DNA of 64,000 bases from Selaginella tamariscina (lineage: Eukaryota; Streptophyta; Lycopodiopsida; Selaginellales; Selaginellaceae). Every line of letters starts with the position of its first letter. Position 1 is the stretch's first letter. The translations under genes and the position numbers were made by a program. The stretch lies in contig PUQB01000386.1 in assembly GCA_003024785.1 (NCBI GenBank), positions 1 through 64,000 on the forward strand. Direction: 5' to 3'. Below the pieces are notes generated by a model. The model did no database searches and was not told the origin of the DNA. It was given only the letters and a program-made list of their open reading frames with translations. Below, piece by piece: positions 21,671 to 35,795 of the stretch.

Positions 21671-23924
21671 AGTTCTAAGTGGCTTATTTCATGTATGGTG
21701 AAGTTTGATATATAACTAGTTATTTTGCTTAAGTGGGTTTTTAATGAACTTTATTATATTACAAAAAGCCACATTAAAAAAGATGTTCGCCTTTATTACA
21801 AAGGAATCGAAGCAACAAAACTATCATCGAGCTGTATCAATATTGGCAAAGAGTCTTGACTAGCCACACCAGGTTGCCCATACTTCATTTGCTGACCAAT
21901 AAGAGAGTAACCAAAATTTCATTAAAACCAAGCATTTTCAATTCGATTTCTTAGATAAGTATATTAAGACCACTTTCTCAATCTATAACAATAATTTCCA
22001 CTCTTATGGCTTCATCGAAGATGCCTTATGGCATTGCCTAGTATAGGCAAACATAGAAAATACTAAAGATAAATAGAAACATCACATAGTTGGCTCCCAA
22101 GGTCTACCATTCATAAGCATCGAGCCTCAACCATCTTGTAGATGTTTATAAGAAGCTATAGTTGACCATACTGCTACTCAATTGCATACATACACACAAA
22201 ACAAGAATATTCACTTTCCCCATATTCCACTTGCCCTGCACGCAACAGAACATAGCAAATCTTGCAAATCTCACATTCTTGCAACTCCCATACTTTACAA
22301 GACACCTTTAAAGGTGTTTACTAATTGGATTTACAACTACAAAAAAGGACTTATATGGTCAACATATTTCAATTTATTGTTCAACATTTATAAAGTGAGA
22401 CCTTAGGCCCTCAACATATTCCGGTCCCTCACTCCCATTTTCTTTTTTCATTACACTTGAAGTCATCCCTCTCACCCTATGGTAGCTAGGGTTTCAATCT
22501 ATACCATTGATTTGATTTTTATAAAACAAAATTAAAAAAACCCACCAAATTCACAATTCAATTCTCTTCAATTACTACTTATAACTTTTTGTAACTTTGA
22601 AATTACATTATATATATATTATATAAATATATAATACTTTACAATTAATAAAATAATTATTTATTAAATGTGAAGAACAATAAAACATTAAAATAAATTA
22701 TTTGAGACAACACATGTCTATGAGAATATGAAAATGCTCAAACATGTTACACCTTACTTTTGGGTTAGCTGAAACCCTTTTCTATTTACATATAAAATGA
22801 ATAAGTTCGTTTGGTGGTTTTCGATTGTCTCTCACACATTTCACATTAAATAAGTTCTTTCAGAGGTTAAGAATGCTTTGTGGTGTAACACTTTGACATT
22901 TTGTTACCACAAATTTTCACCACCTTATTCTTTTTATTAAAAGGACTAAACATAAACATGACTATATCATAAGTCATTAAAAACATCATACTCTAAACTT
23001 TCATCAAGATCATATAATAAATGTGATAAAACAACATTGACAAAGCCACTTTAAACACACTGTTCAATTAAAAAGACACATTATTAACATGTTATGGAAA
23101 AAATCGTGAAAGAAATCATATTTATAAGCCACTCAACAAATTAAAAAGCCACCTTCAATTTAGAACACACACTAAAAGTCATTATTTTTTTAAACACTCT
23201 TTAAGGTGTCAAAGGTAACTAGTTTAAAATGTGGCTTCACTTAAAAAACTACTGAATCAAGAAAAGCCACATGCCCGAGTTCTTTGTGAGAGAAATGAAA
23301 GGGAAAGTTTTTCACTTTTAAAGTAAAAAGAAAAACATAATCAATTTTATATATATATATTCAAAATGAAACATTATACTATGTTTTCCAATTCTAAAAA
23401 TATAAGGGAAAAAATGCTTTTATTGTAAAATTATTGACATCAACATTTTTAAATACAACTTAATTTTTCAGTTTAAAAAAAAGGAAAAGAAAAAATCATA
23501 GGTTTTTATTTTAGAATAAAAACAACTAAGTGTCAGCGAAAACTAGTTGAACTAACCCTTGGTAAAAGGTGGGTTTTCACTTTTAAATTAAATTAAAAAA
23601 AAAGAGAAAAGGGAAGAAATGGTTTTATTTTGAAATTATTGATATGGCCATTTTTACTGAAACTTAAATTTTCATTTTAAAATTTTTAAAAACTCAATTT
23701 TAAAAAATAAGAATAAAAGGATTAAAAAGGTTTGACTGTTCGTAAGTGCTGGTGAAATCTTGTTATGTGAATCAAGCCCTTGCCCTACATTTTTTCAATT
23801 CTATAATAAAAATGATAAGTGTCAATTACAATATGTTCTTACAAAAGATATAATTTGAAATATAACTTTATAATTTTTTTAAAATAAAAGAAAAGTGGAA
23901 AAAATGGTTTTTATCGTAAGTAAA

Positions 23925-24250
23925 ACTCAATTGACATCAACATCGTAAGTAAAATTCAATTTTAAAATATAAAAAAAGGACTGAGTGTTGGTGAAAGCTT
24001 GTTAGGCAACATCGTAAATAAAACTCAATTTTAAAATATAAAGCTTGTTAGGCAACATCGTAAGTAAAACTCAATTTAAAATATAAAAAAATGACTGAGT
24101 GCTGGTGAAAGCTTGTTAGGCAACATCATATTAAGTAAAACTCAATTTTAAAATATAAGAAAATATAAGAAAAATGACTGAGTGATGGAAAACTCAATTT
24201 AAAATATAAGAAAAAGGACTGAGTGTTGGTGAAAGCTTATTAGATGGACT
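23925..24250 (+). repeat. Minisatellite, about 4 copies (copy A)
   Basis: The unit of about 70 bp contains 'gtaagtaaaactcaatttt', 'ctgagtg' and 'gtgaaagcttgttaggcaac'. The same family is expanded at 54530-56040 in copy B. Confidence 0.9.
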
Positions 24251-25404
24251 AAGCCCTTTTTCCCTTAAGGGAAGGGCTAGGTCATCTATACAGCTATTTC
24301 TGGCTTTGAACTCATGACCATGAACTTTAGATTGCTCTAATATCCACGGTGTTAACCAAACACTCCATACAAGCCATTAAGTAAATATTTTGCTTTTGTT
24401 ATTTATGAAATGTCTTAGTTATTAAATCATTTTAAACCATCATGAATATTTTATTTCCTTTTTCTTTCTAGACATTAATTTGTGTAATTATGTCCCATGC
24501 ATGTTTGTGTGTGCCTATGTGCACACATGCATGTGCCCGTGTACATATGTATATGTTGTGCATAAGTGCATACTATTTTGTGCACATGTCTTTACAAAAC
24601 GTCTTCGACAACTAAATTAATAAATAATTAAATAATTTAAAATCTGATTATATTTACAAAAGAAACCTATTAGGCAACCCGTTTTATATATATGGACACC
24701 CAAACATGTATTTTATATGGAATTAAAATTTAAAATTAAATAAACCTTTAACATTAATGCATGTCATTTATATGTATATTCATTATCCATTGCTATAATT
24801 AATTTAATTAATTCATTAAAAAACATTAAAATCCAAGAATAATATATTTAAAAAAAAAGTTATATATAGGAAATCGTGTGTATAGATGAAATGTATTTAA
24901 ATCCTCAAAATATATAAAATAAGGGTGAGTGTTCATATAAGAAGTCCACTTATATGTCGGTAGAGACAAAGCAATGGTGTTCAATATATATATGTGTGTA
25001 TGTATTTATATTACAATGTATTTAAATTTGCATACTTGTTTGTGCTCTTTACTTCATTTTATAATTAATTTTATTTATACCATTTTATTTTTAAATTTTT
25101 ATTTTTCCATTGATAAAAATTTATATACACTTTAAATATGTAATTACTATGATTATAATTGTTTCCCTTCTTTTTTTTTTCTAATACATTTTAAATATTT
25201 TTTCTCTATCACGCATACACACATACACAAATGTTAAACATTATATTAATTTCATTACCAAAACTCTCTTAGGTTTATGGTTTATATATAAGTACTATAT
25301 ATGTATAATGACATAGTGCATGTACATTACTAATTTGGTTATACAAATTGCTTTATATATACATACACATCACATACCTATATAAGTATTAATTAGAGAG
25401 ATTT

Positions 25405-28400
25405 TCTATGGAGCCACTAAGTTGCAAAGTGTTTATTATGGGTGGCCTTAACGATGTTGAGCAAAGTGTTCATTCTTTTTGTTTATTATTTTATTTTATT
25501 TATTTTATATTTTATATTTTTATTTATTATTATATATTCATTTATTTATTTTTCTTTATCTTTTAAAAGAACAATGAGACAACACTTAGAACTTTGAATC
25601 ACTCCCTTAAAAAGTACGTTAAAATAGTTAATAATAAATTTTATTCTCCCTTTCATGTACATGAACGTTGAACACAAATCAAAGAATTCATTAATATATA
25701 ATGTACATTTAGTTTGTAATTACTTTAATTAGGACAAACTTTTACTAAAGAAACTCAAAAGTGAGGTATATATTCTTTTATAATTTATAATACACACATA
25801 TTGTAATACATATAATATGTGTATGTATATATACGTATGTATGTATGTATACTTAACTATAATTCAAAATTTTAATAAAAAATGGTTCATCTCAGTGATG
25901 TTCAGAATGACGTGCATGTGATGTATTAAATATATAAATACCATTTAGAGAGAGAGAGGACATTTACCTAATGATGATTTTCACACACATGAATGTCATT
26001 GCAGAGTTTATTTAACATGAATTAATGAGGTTGAACATAATTTGAATTTGAGTTTTAATTCATATACTTAATATTTTACACATACGTACATCATTGCTAA
26101 GTTTATTTAACATGAACTAATGAAGTTTACATTGAAACAAATTTTGCTGAATATATTTAATAAAATCAAATTAAATCTTTAATATAACATTTCACTTATT
26201 GTTCAAGAGAGCTTTTAAGTACTGATTAATGATTCTAAATATTCAATTTGTGTAGATTAGACATTTGTTATTTGCACATGCAACAACAATACTTTTTTTT
26301 GTTAGAATTAAACATATGGTGAATATACATAATAGGATTCACAATGCTTAGAAGAATACTCCTTCTAGTTCTTATACTCAAGTAAAGGGATGCACTTATG
26401 ACTTATGAAATGTTATTGTCATAAGTTTGAAAGTAATTTATGCTACAATATCATACACAACCTTTCAAATGACAATAATAGTGTGATAAGTTTACATTCG
26501 TTAAAACATATATATTATCTTTATGTACATGTATGTTACATATTTCTCTCATCACATTGTCGAAAGATATGCATTTGTTAATCATTTAATATGTAAAATT
26601 ACATGTGCATTATGGGGGCGGGGGAAATTTCCTAAATAATCTTTAAATGTTTGTTTTTTTCTTTTTTAAATCTACAACTAACCCATTGTTTCTTATTATT
26701 TAAAAGCATTATTTAAATAACATATCTTATTTATATGTAAATAACATATTCATTTAAACTCATCTAATTCTTTTAAATTTTATTAATTTAATTTAACATA
26801 ACAAACAAAATTTCGGATGTTCGGAATGACGTACATGTGATGTATTAAATATATAAATACCATTTAAATAAAGAGAGGGCATTTATCTAATGATGCTTTT
26901 CACACACACATGCATGTCATTGCGAAGTTTATTTAACATGAACTAATAAAATTGAACATAATTTAAATTTGAGTTTAAGTTTCTATACTTATTGTTTTAC
27001 ACACACACATAATTGTTAAGTTTATTTAACATGAACTAATGAAGTTTACATTGAAATTTTTTTGCTAAATATTTAATAAAATCAAATTAAATCTTTAATA
27101 TAACATTTCACTTAGTAAGAGAGCTTTTAAGTACTAATTAATAATTTTAAATATTTAATTTGTATAAATTGAACATCTGTTATCTGCACGAGCAACAACA
27201 ATACTTTCTTTGTCGAAATTAAACATGTAATAATAAATACACAATAGGAGTTGCATTGCCCTAGGAAAAAACTCTTTATAGTTCTTGTACTCAAGTCAAA
27301 GATGCACTTATGACTGTTTTAAACATCGAAGATATAAAATAATGTTAATGTTATTGTCATAAGTTATGAAAGTAATTTATGTTATAATATTATACACAAC
27401 TTTTCATATGATAATAATAAAGTGTGATAAGTTTATATCTGTTAAAACATACATGTTATCTTTATTTATATGTATATATACACATGTATATTACATCTTT
27501 CTTATCACATTGTCAAAAGAGATGCATTTGTTAATCTTTTAGTATATAAAACATTTTGTGGGGAAAATTTCTAAATAACCTTTTTAAAAAAATTAATCTA
27601 TATTAACCCATTGTTTCTTGTTATTTAAAAACATTATTTAAATAATATATCTTATTTATATATAAATGGAGTATTCATTTAAATTCATTTAATGTATGAT
27701 TCTTTTAAACTTATTAATTTAATTTCACATAACGAGCTAAACTTCCATTTAAATGATAACTTAATTATTCATTTATTAATTTTAATTTAAAGAATACATT
27801 TTATACATGCACTTTTCAGTGCCTTTAAACATGTTTGTGTTTTAGGGTGTTGGGTTATGTGGGTTAAGCACTTTTTAGTGTTTTTGTGTTCTAAATATAT
27901 ATTGTTTCATTTTTTTTAGTGATGTTTTAGACATGTTTATCTTTTGTTACAAAATTCCTTAAAAGAACATTTTATAAGGATATTCTTGGAATATATAATA
28001 GAAAATATGTTAGTGGAATATGTTACATTTTGCAATATATTTTATGTGCTCTTTATGGGATTCGACTCGTGGCTGCCTTTGTGCATGTAATGTTTTAAGT
28101 TTTTTAAAATTGTTTCTTCTTGATTTGTTTTGCATTTTTTTCATCTTGTTTGTTTGGCTCATGCACTAGCATGCGATAGTATTTGCATATGTAAAATCAG
28201 ATATCTTCGCGTGCTTAACCTTTTAAGTACAAGTTTTTTAAGTATATAAAATATCTTTTGAATATTTTAAATACCATGAAGATAACATATAGTTAACAAA
28301 TAATATTTCTTGCTACATGTATCTTGATTTCTTTAATATAATTATCATTCCAATGACCATGAACATTAAATTCCTTACAATCCATTATGTTACTTTTATT

Positions 28401-29032
28401 ACATAATTTAAAAGTCTTAATTATTATACCAATACTGGATACTTGTGTCATGCATGTGTGTGAGTGCCTATGCGTTTGCATGGTTGTGCTCATGTGTGAT
28501 GTGTGTACCCATTTGAGGATCCAACGCGATAAGATTCTATCTGTGGTAGTATGTGTTTGTGTCCAAAACATCTTCAACAACTAAATAGATATAATTAATT
28601 AGATAGTTTAAACTAAGTATATTTAAGAAAAAGCAATCAACTTTTAAGGACATTGTCGATTATAAATTAAGCTGAATGATTTAACTAGCTATATTAATTT
28701 AGCTAATTATTTAAAATCTGGAAATATATATAGAGTGTATGTATTTTAAAGTTTTAAACTGTTTGTGCTCTTTTACTTATTTTTTTAATTCATTTTTTAT
28801 TCATTTTTACCATTTCATTTTCATTTCCCATTGCAAAAGTTTCTTTACACTTTTAAATATATAATTAAATGGTTGCAGGTAATAAAAACATACATAAAAT
28901 TCTTTTTAACTCAATACAATGAGTTAATTATTTATTAATGATAAATTAATAATATATAAGTTATTATTTAATTTTATATAAGTTATATAAAAACAAATTA
29001 ACTGGAATATTTGTAAGAAAATATAAGTCTTT

Positions 29033-29084
<52 letters not shown>

Positions 29085-29490
29085 GACACATTTAAATATT
29101 CTCTCTCTTTCACACACACACACTGAAACTGTGTTTGTTGCATATTAATAATATCTTTACATTTGTAATTATAAAATGTTCTTTTCTTATTCTTTTATAT
29201 AGGTCTACTAAGGTCCTAATTAAATTTATTATAAAAAGATTTAACGCTTGCTTTTTAAATAAAACTATATTATGTTAAAATACATACTATATATTTTTAC
29301 ATAATATATTAATGACTCTTTAATTTGTGCTTATGCGTACGAGGGATAAAACAAGTTTAACACTCTAATTGTTTTACCATATTTTCTCAATAGAAATAAA
29401 GGAAAATAATGAATAAAAGTATAAATAAAATTAATTTGTTTAGCATTATTGAGGCCACCCATAATGAGCACTTTGCAACTTAGCTACCGC
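25405..29490. repeat. Inverted ends around a 4.1-kb AT-rich block
   Basis: 'ctaagttgcaaagtg..tattatgggtggcc' at 25413-25446 reappears reversed at 29452-29484 ('ggccacccataatgagcac', 'ctttgcaacttag'), also in copy B at about 57085 and 61033. It could be the ends of an old TIR element; no transposase remnant or target duplication was recognised. A (TA)n run is at 29036-29082. Confidence 0.5.
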
Positions 29491-29689
29491 GTGCCCACTC
29501 ATATGTATATACATATTTGAGATGAGCCCTTGCGTAGTGCAAACATAAGCTGCCGAGAAGAACTTCACTCATATGTATATACATATTTGAGATGAACCAG
29601 TTTTTATGTTATTACCATCACATCCAGAAGTGACAACAATCTTAGTTCGATGTACATCGCGCATGAGATTCACCTAGTTCTAGTACAAC

Positions 29690-30920
29690 TCATAAGACTG
29701 CGGGTACAACTTGATAGTAAGAATTTGCAAGCAAGGCATATGCAGTAGCATCTTCTGGATCCAACCCAATCATCTCAGTAGCAGCACTCTTTCTATAACA
29801 AGCGTCCCTGTAACTCTTGCATGCCCCAAGCAAGCACTTGGGCTCAAAAGGCATGTGGATGACCAAGTCTTCCGCCTCCTTGAGCCTCTCCGTCCTCCCA
29901 AACATATCCACCATACAACAGTAGTGTTTCCTCTCTGGTTCAATCCCGTAATCGGCTCTCATAGAGACAAAACATGCCCTACCTTCCTCAGCCTTTCCTG
30001 AATGTGTGAATGCAACAAGAACCAACAAGAAGCTTGCCCCATCCGGTTCCTCAACCATCCTCATGGTATTGAAAATCTCAGTAGCCTGGGAGGGGTCCTT
30101 CTGATGCGCATATGCAGCGAGCATCGCAGTATACGAAACCACGTCTCTCTCAGGCATCCTATAAAAGATCCTCTTAGCACATTCCCTCCTTCCACACGTC
30201 ACCAACGCGTCGATCATTGGAAGTGTCTGATGCAAGTCATGCTCAGGCATCTGCTCATACACTTCCATGGCTTCGTTTACTTGCCCAAGCTGGGCATATG
30301 CAGATATCATTACAAGTGACGAGTTTAAGTCGTGTTTTGGTATACCATCGAGTACTCTCCTTGCCTCCTTCATATACCCGTTCTGGGCATATGCTGCAAG
30401 CAGCAACGTTGCAGAAGTCAAGTCACGCTCTACCATATGAGAACTGATCAAACTGATGTATAGCAAAAGCATCAGTGCTCTCTCTCACTCTCTATCTCTC
30501 ATATGCATACCTTGCTTCCTCCAGATGCCGCGAATGGGTATATGCAGCTAACATGACAGTTGAGGAAACTAAGTCCCACTCTGGCATTTGATCAAACACC
30601 CTCCTGGCATCTTCGACATGAACACAAGCTCCCACCATCACTGTCCATGAAACAATGTTCTTCTGTTTCGTAGACTTAACCACTTCCCGCACCCCTTCCA
30701 GCCTGTAGATGAAACACTAATTGTATGTTAATCACTTAATAAGTGTTTACTCTTAACCTGTGAAAACGTCCATAGCATCATTGTTGAAGAAAACAAACTC
30801 CATTCCGGCATCCTGTTGTAGAGTTCAATGTTCAATGGCCTCCTCCATATGCCCAGTGCGGGCATATGTTAACAACATGCATGTCCATGCAATCACGTCT
30901 CGCTCAGGCATACTATCATC
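29690..30920 (-). pseudogene. PPR gene relic, copy A (5'-truncated, PLS class)
   Basis: Pentatricopeptide repeat proteins bind organelle RNA, each ~35-residue repeat reading one base. Repeats are recognisable by their ends, such as MPERDVVSYTAMLAAYA and MPEHDL; the C-terminal part has PERKHYCCMVDMFGR and LDPEDATAYALLANSYY, the usual E-type end, with no DYW domain. The first part of the gene, present in copy B, is missing: sequence jumps from 'ggcatactatca' to 'tctacgttttcac' near 30920. Further upstream repeats (MPEWDLVSSTVMLAAYTH) are separated by a possible 58-nt GT-AG intron (about 30437-30510) that, if spliced, restores the frame. Compensating indels changed the residues after MPEHDL relative to B. 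Confidence 0.85.
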
Positions 30921-31088
30921 TACGTTTTCACATTATTAAAATGGAACTTATAATGTATATTTAAGCACATATGAGTTTATTGTCCCGGTAAGCATATTTC
31001 AACAAAATATAAATATATTTGGTATATTTTATAGAAAGAATCCACTATGGAAGAAAAAAATAAAAATTTAAGAAATAAAATGACAAAA
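30921..31088. other. Non-coding remainder of copy A before Ty3 element 2
   Basis: 'cacatatgagtttattgtcc' and following text match 63213-63330 in copy B. No gene. Confidence 0.7.
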
Positions 31089-31247
31089 GGAGAACTCGGA
31101 ATATAGAAATGTGTATCTCCATTAATTCAATAACCCTAACTTATATACAAGAGCGAATGGTCTAGGTTGAAATTAATATGTTGGTTATCAAAACCCACTA
31201 CGTTAATAATAATATGTGCACATGCAGCCGTACACATGGATCTTACA
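31089..31247 (-). repeat. 3' LTR of Ty3 element 2
   Basis: About 159 bp. It shares 'atatagaaatgtgtatctcc' and 'atgtgcacatgcagccg' with 35796-35955. Its outer edge has lost the expected TG. Confidence 0.88.
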
Positions 31248-31659
31248 TCATCTCCTCCTCTCAGAAGGATGTAAATTGGTTAGAGTTTTCTCGTATATAG
31301 GCCTGGATCTGGAGGAACATCAAGAGGAGGCACTAATGGATTTGTAGCTTGTTCCTGTTGCACAAAACGCTTCAACCATTGCACGTGTACAATTTCCAGA
31401 GGATCAGGTTGAATGTCGTGCCGAACCTCATAAACTTGCGGCCCTACTTATCGTAACACTCGATACGGTCCTTTTCACTGAGGAAGGAGACTCTTAGCTA
31501 AACCACGTATCATAAGCTTGAGAAAATGAACCAACACCAATTCATCAACCTTGTACTCCACAAAAGGACGATGGTGCGAGTTGCAGCATTGTTGTTGTCC
31601 TACTTGTACGCGGCCCAAGTGTTCTGCTAACTCCGCACAAACCAATGGAAAAATGCTTA

Positions 31660-32516
31660 TTAGATATCAATCTCACAACCTAGCATTAACAGCTCGTGGT
31701 AATCGAGAAGGCAAACCCAACTCGTTGGCAACACCAGGTCATGACCATATAAGAGCTTATATAGGGAAGTACCAATGGAACTTTGTACTCTAGTGACATA
31801 AGCATATTGGAGAGACGGCAGATAACCATCCCAATCCAAATGTTGAAAGTTTACATACTTCGCAATCATCCCCTTGAAGGTTCTGACGAGCCGTTCTACC
31901 AAACCATCTATTTGAGGATGATAAGCACTTGTGAAAGTGTGGCCTATCCCTAGTCGAGACGTCAAAACATGAAATGCCTCAACCATAAATGCCGGACCAT
32001 TGTCCGAGAGAATTCGTTCCGGACAAGAATGCTGAAACACGACCCGATTAAGGAGAAACTGACCAACAGCAGAAGCAGTTGCACTATCAAGAGCACCAAC
32101 TTCTACCCAACGAGTTAAGTAGTCAAAAGCAATAATAACATACTCGTTGCCAGTAGTTGACCGCGAAAAAGGTCCCATCAAATCAAATGCCACCAACTCA
32201 AACAGACGAGAAATTGTAATCATCCTTCTGAAGCACATGGGGGAGTATTGTGAGTTTGGCACCACACACAGCTACACACATACTGAATCACATCTCCTCA
32301 CAACTCTGGCTAATAGAAAGATTTGCGTAGCTTCTCCATCACACGATGATGTCCCATGTGCTCGCCAAGAATAGGAGAGTCATGGTAAGCATGGAGGAAG
32401 CGTGGAATGAAGACCGAAGGCACTACCAACAGCAAATGATCATCTGGATCAGTCCCCACAAAATAAAGAAGGTTGTCTTGAATGCGATATTGCGAATGTA
32501 AATGCCTGAAAGGCAA
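31660..32516 (-). pseudogene. Integrase region of Ty3 element 2
   Basis: The zinc-binding part shows FLHAYHDSPILGEHMGHHR. The core shows VAFDLMGPF, IIAFDYLTRWVEV, ILSDNGPAF and LVERLVRTFKG, with the D, D, E spacing of Ty3 integrases. The part between 32266 and 32310 is out of frame. Confidence 0.88.
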
Positions 32517-32710
32517 GTCATCAGCAAGTGATGCAGGATTCTCAAACTCATCACGAAGCCTTCGAATCCACGGCTCAACCTTTTGAGCTTCTCAAACCTC
32601 ATCCAAAGACGGCAAATCTAACTCTGCATTTTATGGACACTGAACATCAAGCATAGCAACTACTGATGGTACAGAATCTTCGTTCAAAAAGTCCACTAAC
32701 GTTGGAACAA

Positions 32711-33417
32711 CTAGCTCCTTAGGGGTAGAAGAACAATCCCTCCGTGGTCACCATGTGTTAACATACAAAACTTTCCTGTGTGTAGAAAACACTGTTCATA
32801 GCGCAGGAAAAGAGAAGATGGAAGAGGAGCTCGAGAAAGAGCATTAGCATCAGCATCAACCATGGAATTCCCTGGGTAATGAACAACCTCAAAATCGTAA
32901 ATTTGAAGCTTCAAGGCCCACCGAGCAGTACGCCTAATCAAATTCTTCCACTTGAACAACGAAGTGACTGCTGCATGGTCACCTTCCAACAACATTCGAG
33001 GACCATGCAAGTAGGCATGGAGCTTCTCAAAACCCCAAACTGCTGCTAGACACTCATTTTCACCTATGCTGGTTGCAACGTACGGCTGATGTACGCAATA
33101 GGATGTCGTTGACTAGGGACACTCATACTCTCCTGCATCAATACACCCCGACTGATATCAGAAGCATCTACGCATAAGATGAAAGGATGAGTGTAATCTG
33201 GGTACGCTAAAACTGAAGGAGTTGTTAACAGCTCTTTGAGATCTGTAAATGCATGCTTGCAATCCTTAGACCAAATAAAAGAAGTCATTGATGACTTTAG
33301 CAACGCCCGCAACGGTGCAATACGATCCAAAAGATGATCCATAAAACGACCCAGATATTGTACCTTGCCAAGAAAGTGTTGCACATTATTCACACACTTT
33401 GGCGTAGGGAACTTCAA
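32711..33417 (-). pseudogene. RNase H region of Ty3 element 2
   Basis: FLGKVQYLGRFM, PFILCVDASDISRGVLM and ARWALKLQIYDFEVVHYPG are the standard RT-connection and RNase H phrases. Frame breaks separate the parts near 33040. 32517-32710 continues the spacer toward integrase with no intact frame. Confidence 0.85.
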
Positions 33418-33429
33418 AACTGCAACTAA

Positions 33430-34560
33430 TTTGTTAGGATTGACTTACAAACCTTTACGTAAAATGCGATAACCCAGATAAGTGGTGTCCTTGAATCTAA
33501 ACACACACTTAGATGGCTTCAACTTTAAACCAACTTCCGCAGCCAATCCAAAACCTTGCATACATCACCGACATGCTCCTCCCACGTTCCATCTGAGTGA
33601 ATTAAAACATCATTAATGAAGTCAGCAGTCACTTCTGGCATATCGTAGAGAACTTCGTCCATCATATGTTGGAAAGTCGCTGGAGCATTGCTCAAATCGA
33701 AAGGCATCACCAAGAACTCGTATAGGCCAAATGGTGTTCAAAAAGCAGTCTTGGGAATGTCCATGTCAGCCATCGAAACTTGCTAATATCCAGAGGTGAG
33801 ATTTAATTTAGTGAACCAACGGTTCCGCCCCAGTCAATCCAAAAGGTGTGCAATATGAGAAAGTGGGTACACATCTGAAATAGTTACATCATTTAATGGT
33901 CGATAATCAATGCAAAATCGAATGCTCCCATCCGGCTTTGTCACAAGATGAGGTTCGCACACCCAAGGATTTTGAGATTTTCGGATAACACCTTTCTCCA
34001 ACATCTCCTTAACATTCGCTCGTAAGATCTTGAGCTCCTTTGGTGACCGGCACCGAATAGGTACCTTGATCGGCCTAGCATCCCCAGTTGGAATAAGGTG
34101 GCATGTCGCAATCTTTGCCCCAGATGACAAGTCGAAGTTGAAAATATCAGCATACTCCTTGAGTTGATCAATGACTGCAGCACGATGATCATCTGATGGA
34201 TCCAGAGAGGGAAATGAGGAACATGAAGGGAAAATGGTGAGAAGTAAAGGTGAAACAAAAGTGATGCAAGCAGACGGACGAAGTGGAATAAAAGTAAGAG
34301 GAATGGAAGAAAAATGAGGAAGAGTCAAACATGGTGGAGACTTTTCGAAGTCACACTTGGTATGATTGCGAGTCAACCAATCCATACAAAAAATAAGGTG
34401 AAAAGCTTGACTTGGCACCACCCGCAGAGATTGAAGCTCAAGCTCACGATCATCTACACGAACAATAATGTCAACGTCATCTCGCGAACAAGCCTGAGTG
34501 TGTTCATTACCGTACAAAATGAAGACTGGTTCTACCGCACGACGCAAATGAAGGCTGCAA
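33430..34560 (-). pseudogene. Protease / reverse transcriptase region of Ty3 element 2
   Basis: It shows RVVPSQAFHLIFCMDWL (late protease) and then VIRKSQNPWVCEPHLVTKPD, SIRFCIDYRPLN and MVMPFDLSNAPATFQHMM of RT. The catalytic YxDD site is altered to F-I-N-D near 33605, so polymerase activity is lost as the sequence stands. Frame breaks lie near 33720-33830. Confidence 0.88.
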
Positions 34561-34839
34561 CATGTAGCAACAGACTAAGAAATAAAGAACAAACTTGAAC
34601 CTGTATCCACCAACATTGAAAGGAAAACATGACGTGGCACGTGATTAAATCGAGCTTGAAAAGTGAAGATCGATGAACTGGTGCCGAGTGAACCCCTTGA
34701 TGATACTCCCGAAAGAAAGATGGAGGGATCACTAATTTATTCGCACAAGGACCCCCTCTACTCGTGCGATTTGTCGTCCATCGCATTAGGACCTTCTACT
34801 GCAGCGGTGCCAATCGGACGTTGTTGACACTAAGACCTC

Positions 34840-35540
34840 CACCCTGGAAATGGGGGACGCCAATTGGGAACCCGTTAATAGCGCCGATACATGTGTCCAA
34901 CCTCATCGCACACCCAACAACGAATTGTATGTCCATGGGCCCAACCTTGTGCTGGTACAACGCATCAACGGCATCAACTTCCATCGAAGCAGGTCCATCC
35001 CCAACATGAAGTGGAATGAGAGAACGTGAAAGTGCAAGTGGGAGAGGTGACGACTCATATTGCCAGCTCTCAAAGCAGTCATTGGAGCTAGTGCATGCGC
35101 AAGCCACATAAGGTCTTGACAAAGTGCTGGCCACAACATACCTAACTTGATGCGTTCCGACATGTTAGGTTTTGCACGCAGCAAAAGGCTCCGAAAGCAA
35201 ACACCAAATTGCATCACCAACTTAGATGGCTCTTGACGAATATGATGCAATTGCTGAAAAGCATTGTCACAATCATCCGCATGCCCAAATGCACGTTTGA
35301 AGATTTTTGGAAGAATATTCCAATATCCACGAGTTGCAACTTCCAGACCATTGTACCATTGCAATGCCATCTCTTAAAGACAAGTAGGAAACTCACACAA
35401 ATACTAAGCATCGTCCTATGAATGATATGTGGCAACCACGGTGAAATGGTCAAACCAATGGTACACATCATCTCCAGGATTTTTGCAAAAGAAATCCGGC
35501 CGGACACAAGGGTTTGTAATAGGAGCAGGAGGAGTACCAT
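34840..35540 (-). pseudogene. gag region of Ty3 element 2
   Basis: Capsid text shows MALQWYNGLEVATRGYW and FGHADDCDNAFQQLHHIRQ. Near 34880-34920 is a zinc-knuckle-like CWVCDEVGHMYRRY whose last Cys is replaced by Tyr. Frames overlap and shift. 35541-35795 runs to the right LTR without a clear frame. Confidence 0.75.
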
Positions 35541-35795
35541 GGCTTATGAATATTGCCATCAGTTAAGAGTGATTGTTCAGTTGCATCTGTATGACATTAA
35601 CAATTGCATGAGTAGTTCCCATACAAAGGATTTGCATGTTATGGATTCATGGACGAAGAAAGGACAAAATTTATAAGAAAGGAACAGATCTAAACAATGG
35701 AAAAGCTAGATCTAAGAAGACAAAGAAAATCGATAAAAAAGACACAATCCAAGCACTCCGTAAGGACAATTAGAGGTGCCCCTCACCTCCACCAA

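Larger units (their letters stand above)
19414..31088 (+). repeat. Main body of segmental copy A (pairs with 49431-63340)
   Basis: From about 19501 on, long stretches match copy B in the same order, for example 'tgtgcatgcgtgcctatgtg' (19590 / 49505) and 'aagatgttcgcctttat' (21781 / 52253). Apart from the PPR remnant no gene is supported in 19414-29689; the DNA is AT-rich, with sub-repeats, a solo LTR and a short minisatellite. A 'tttagggtgttgg' block occurs twice (about 20420 and 27843). Within the segment 25898-26817 and 26818-27720 are tandem copies of about 0.9 kb. Confidence 0.9.

Noticed and set aside
29690..30472. Intact short PPR protein in copy A
   Set aside because: The frame is open only because of compensating indels and a missing 5' half; comparison with copy B shows decay.
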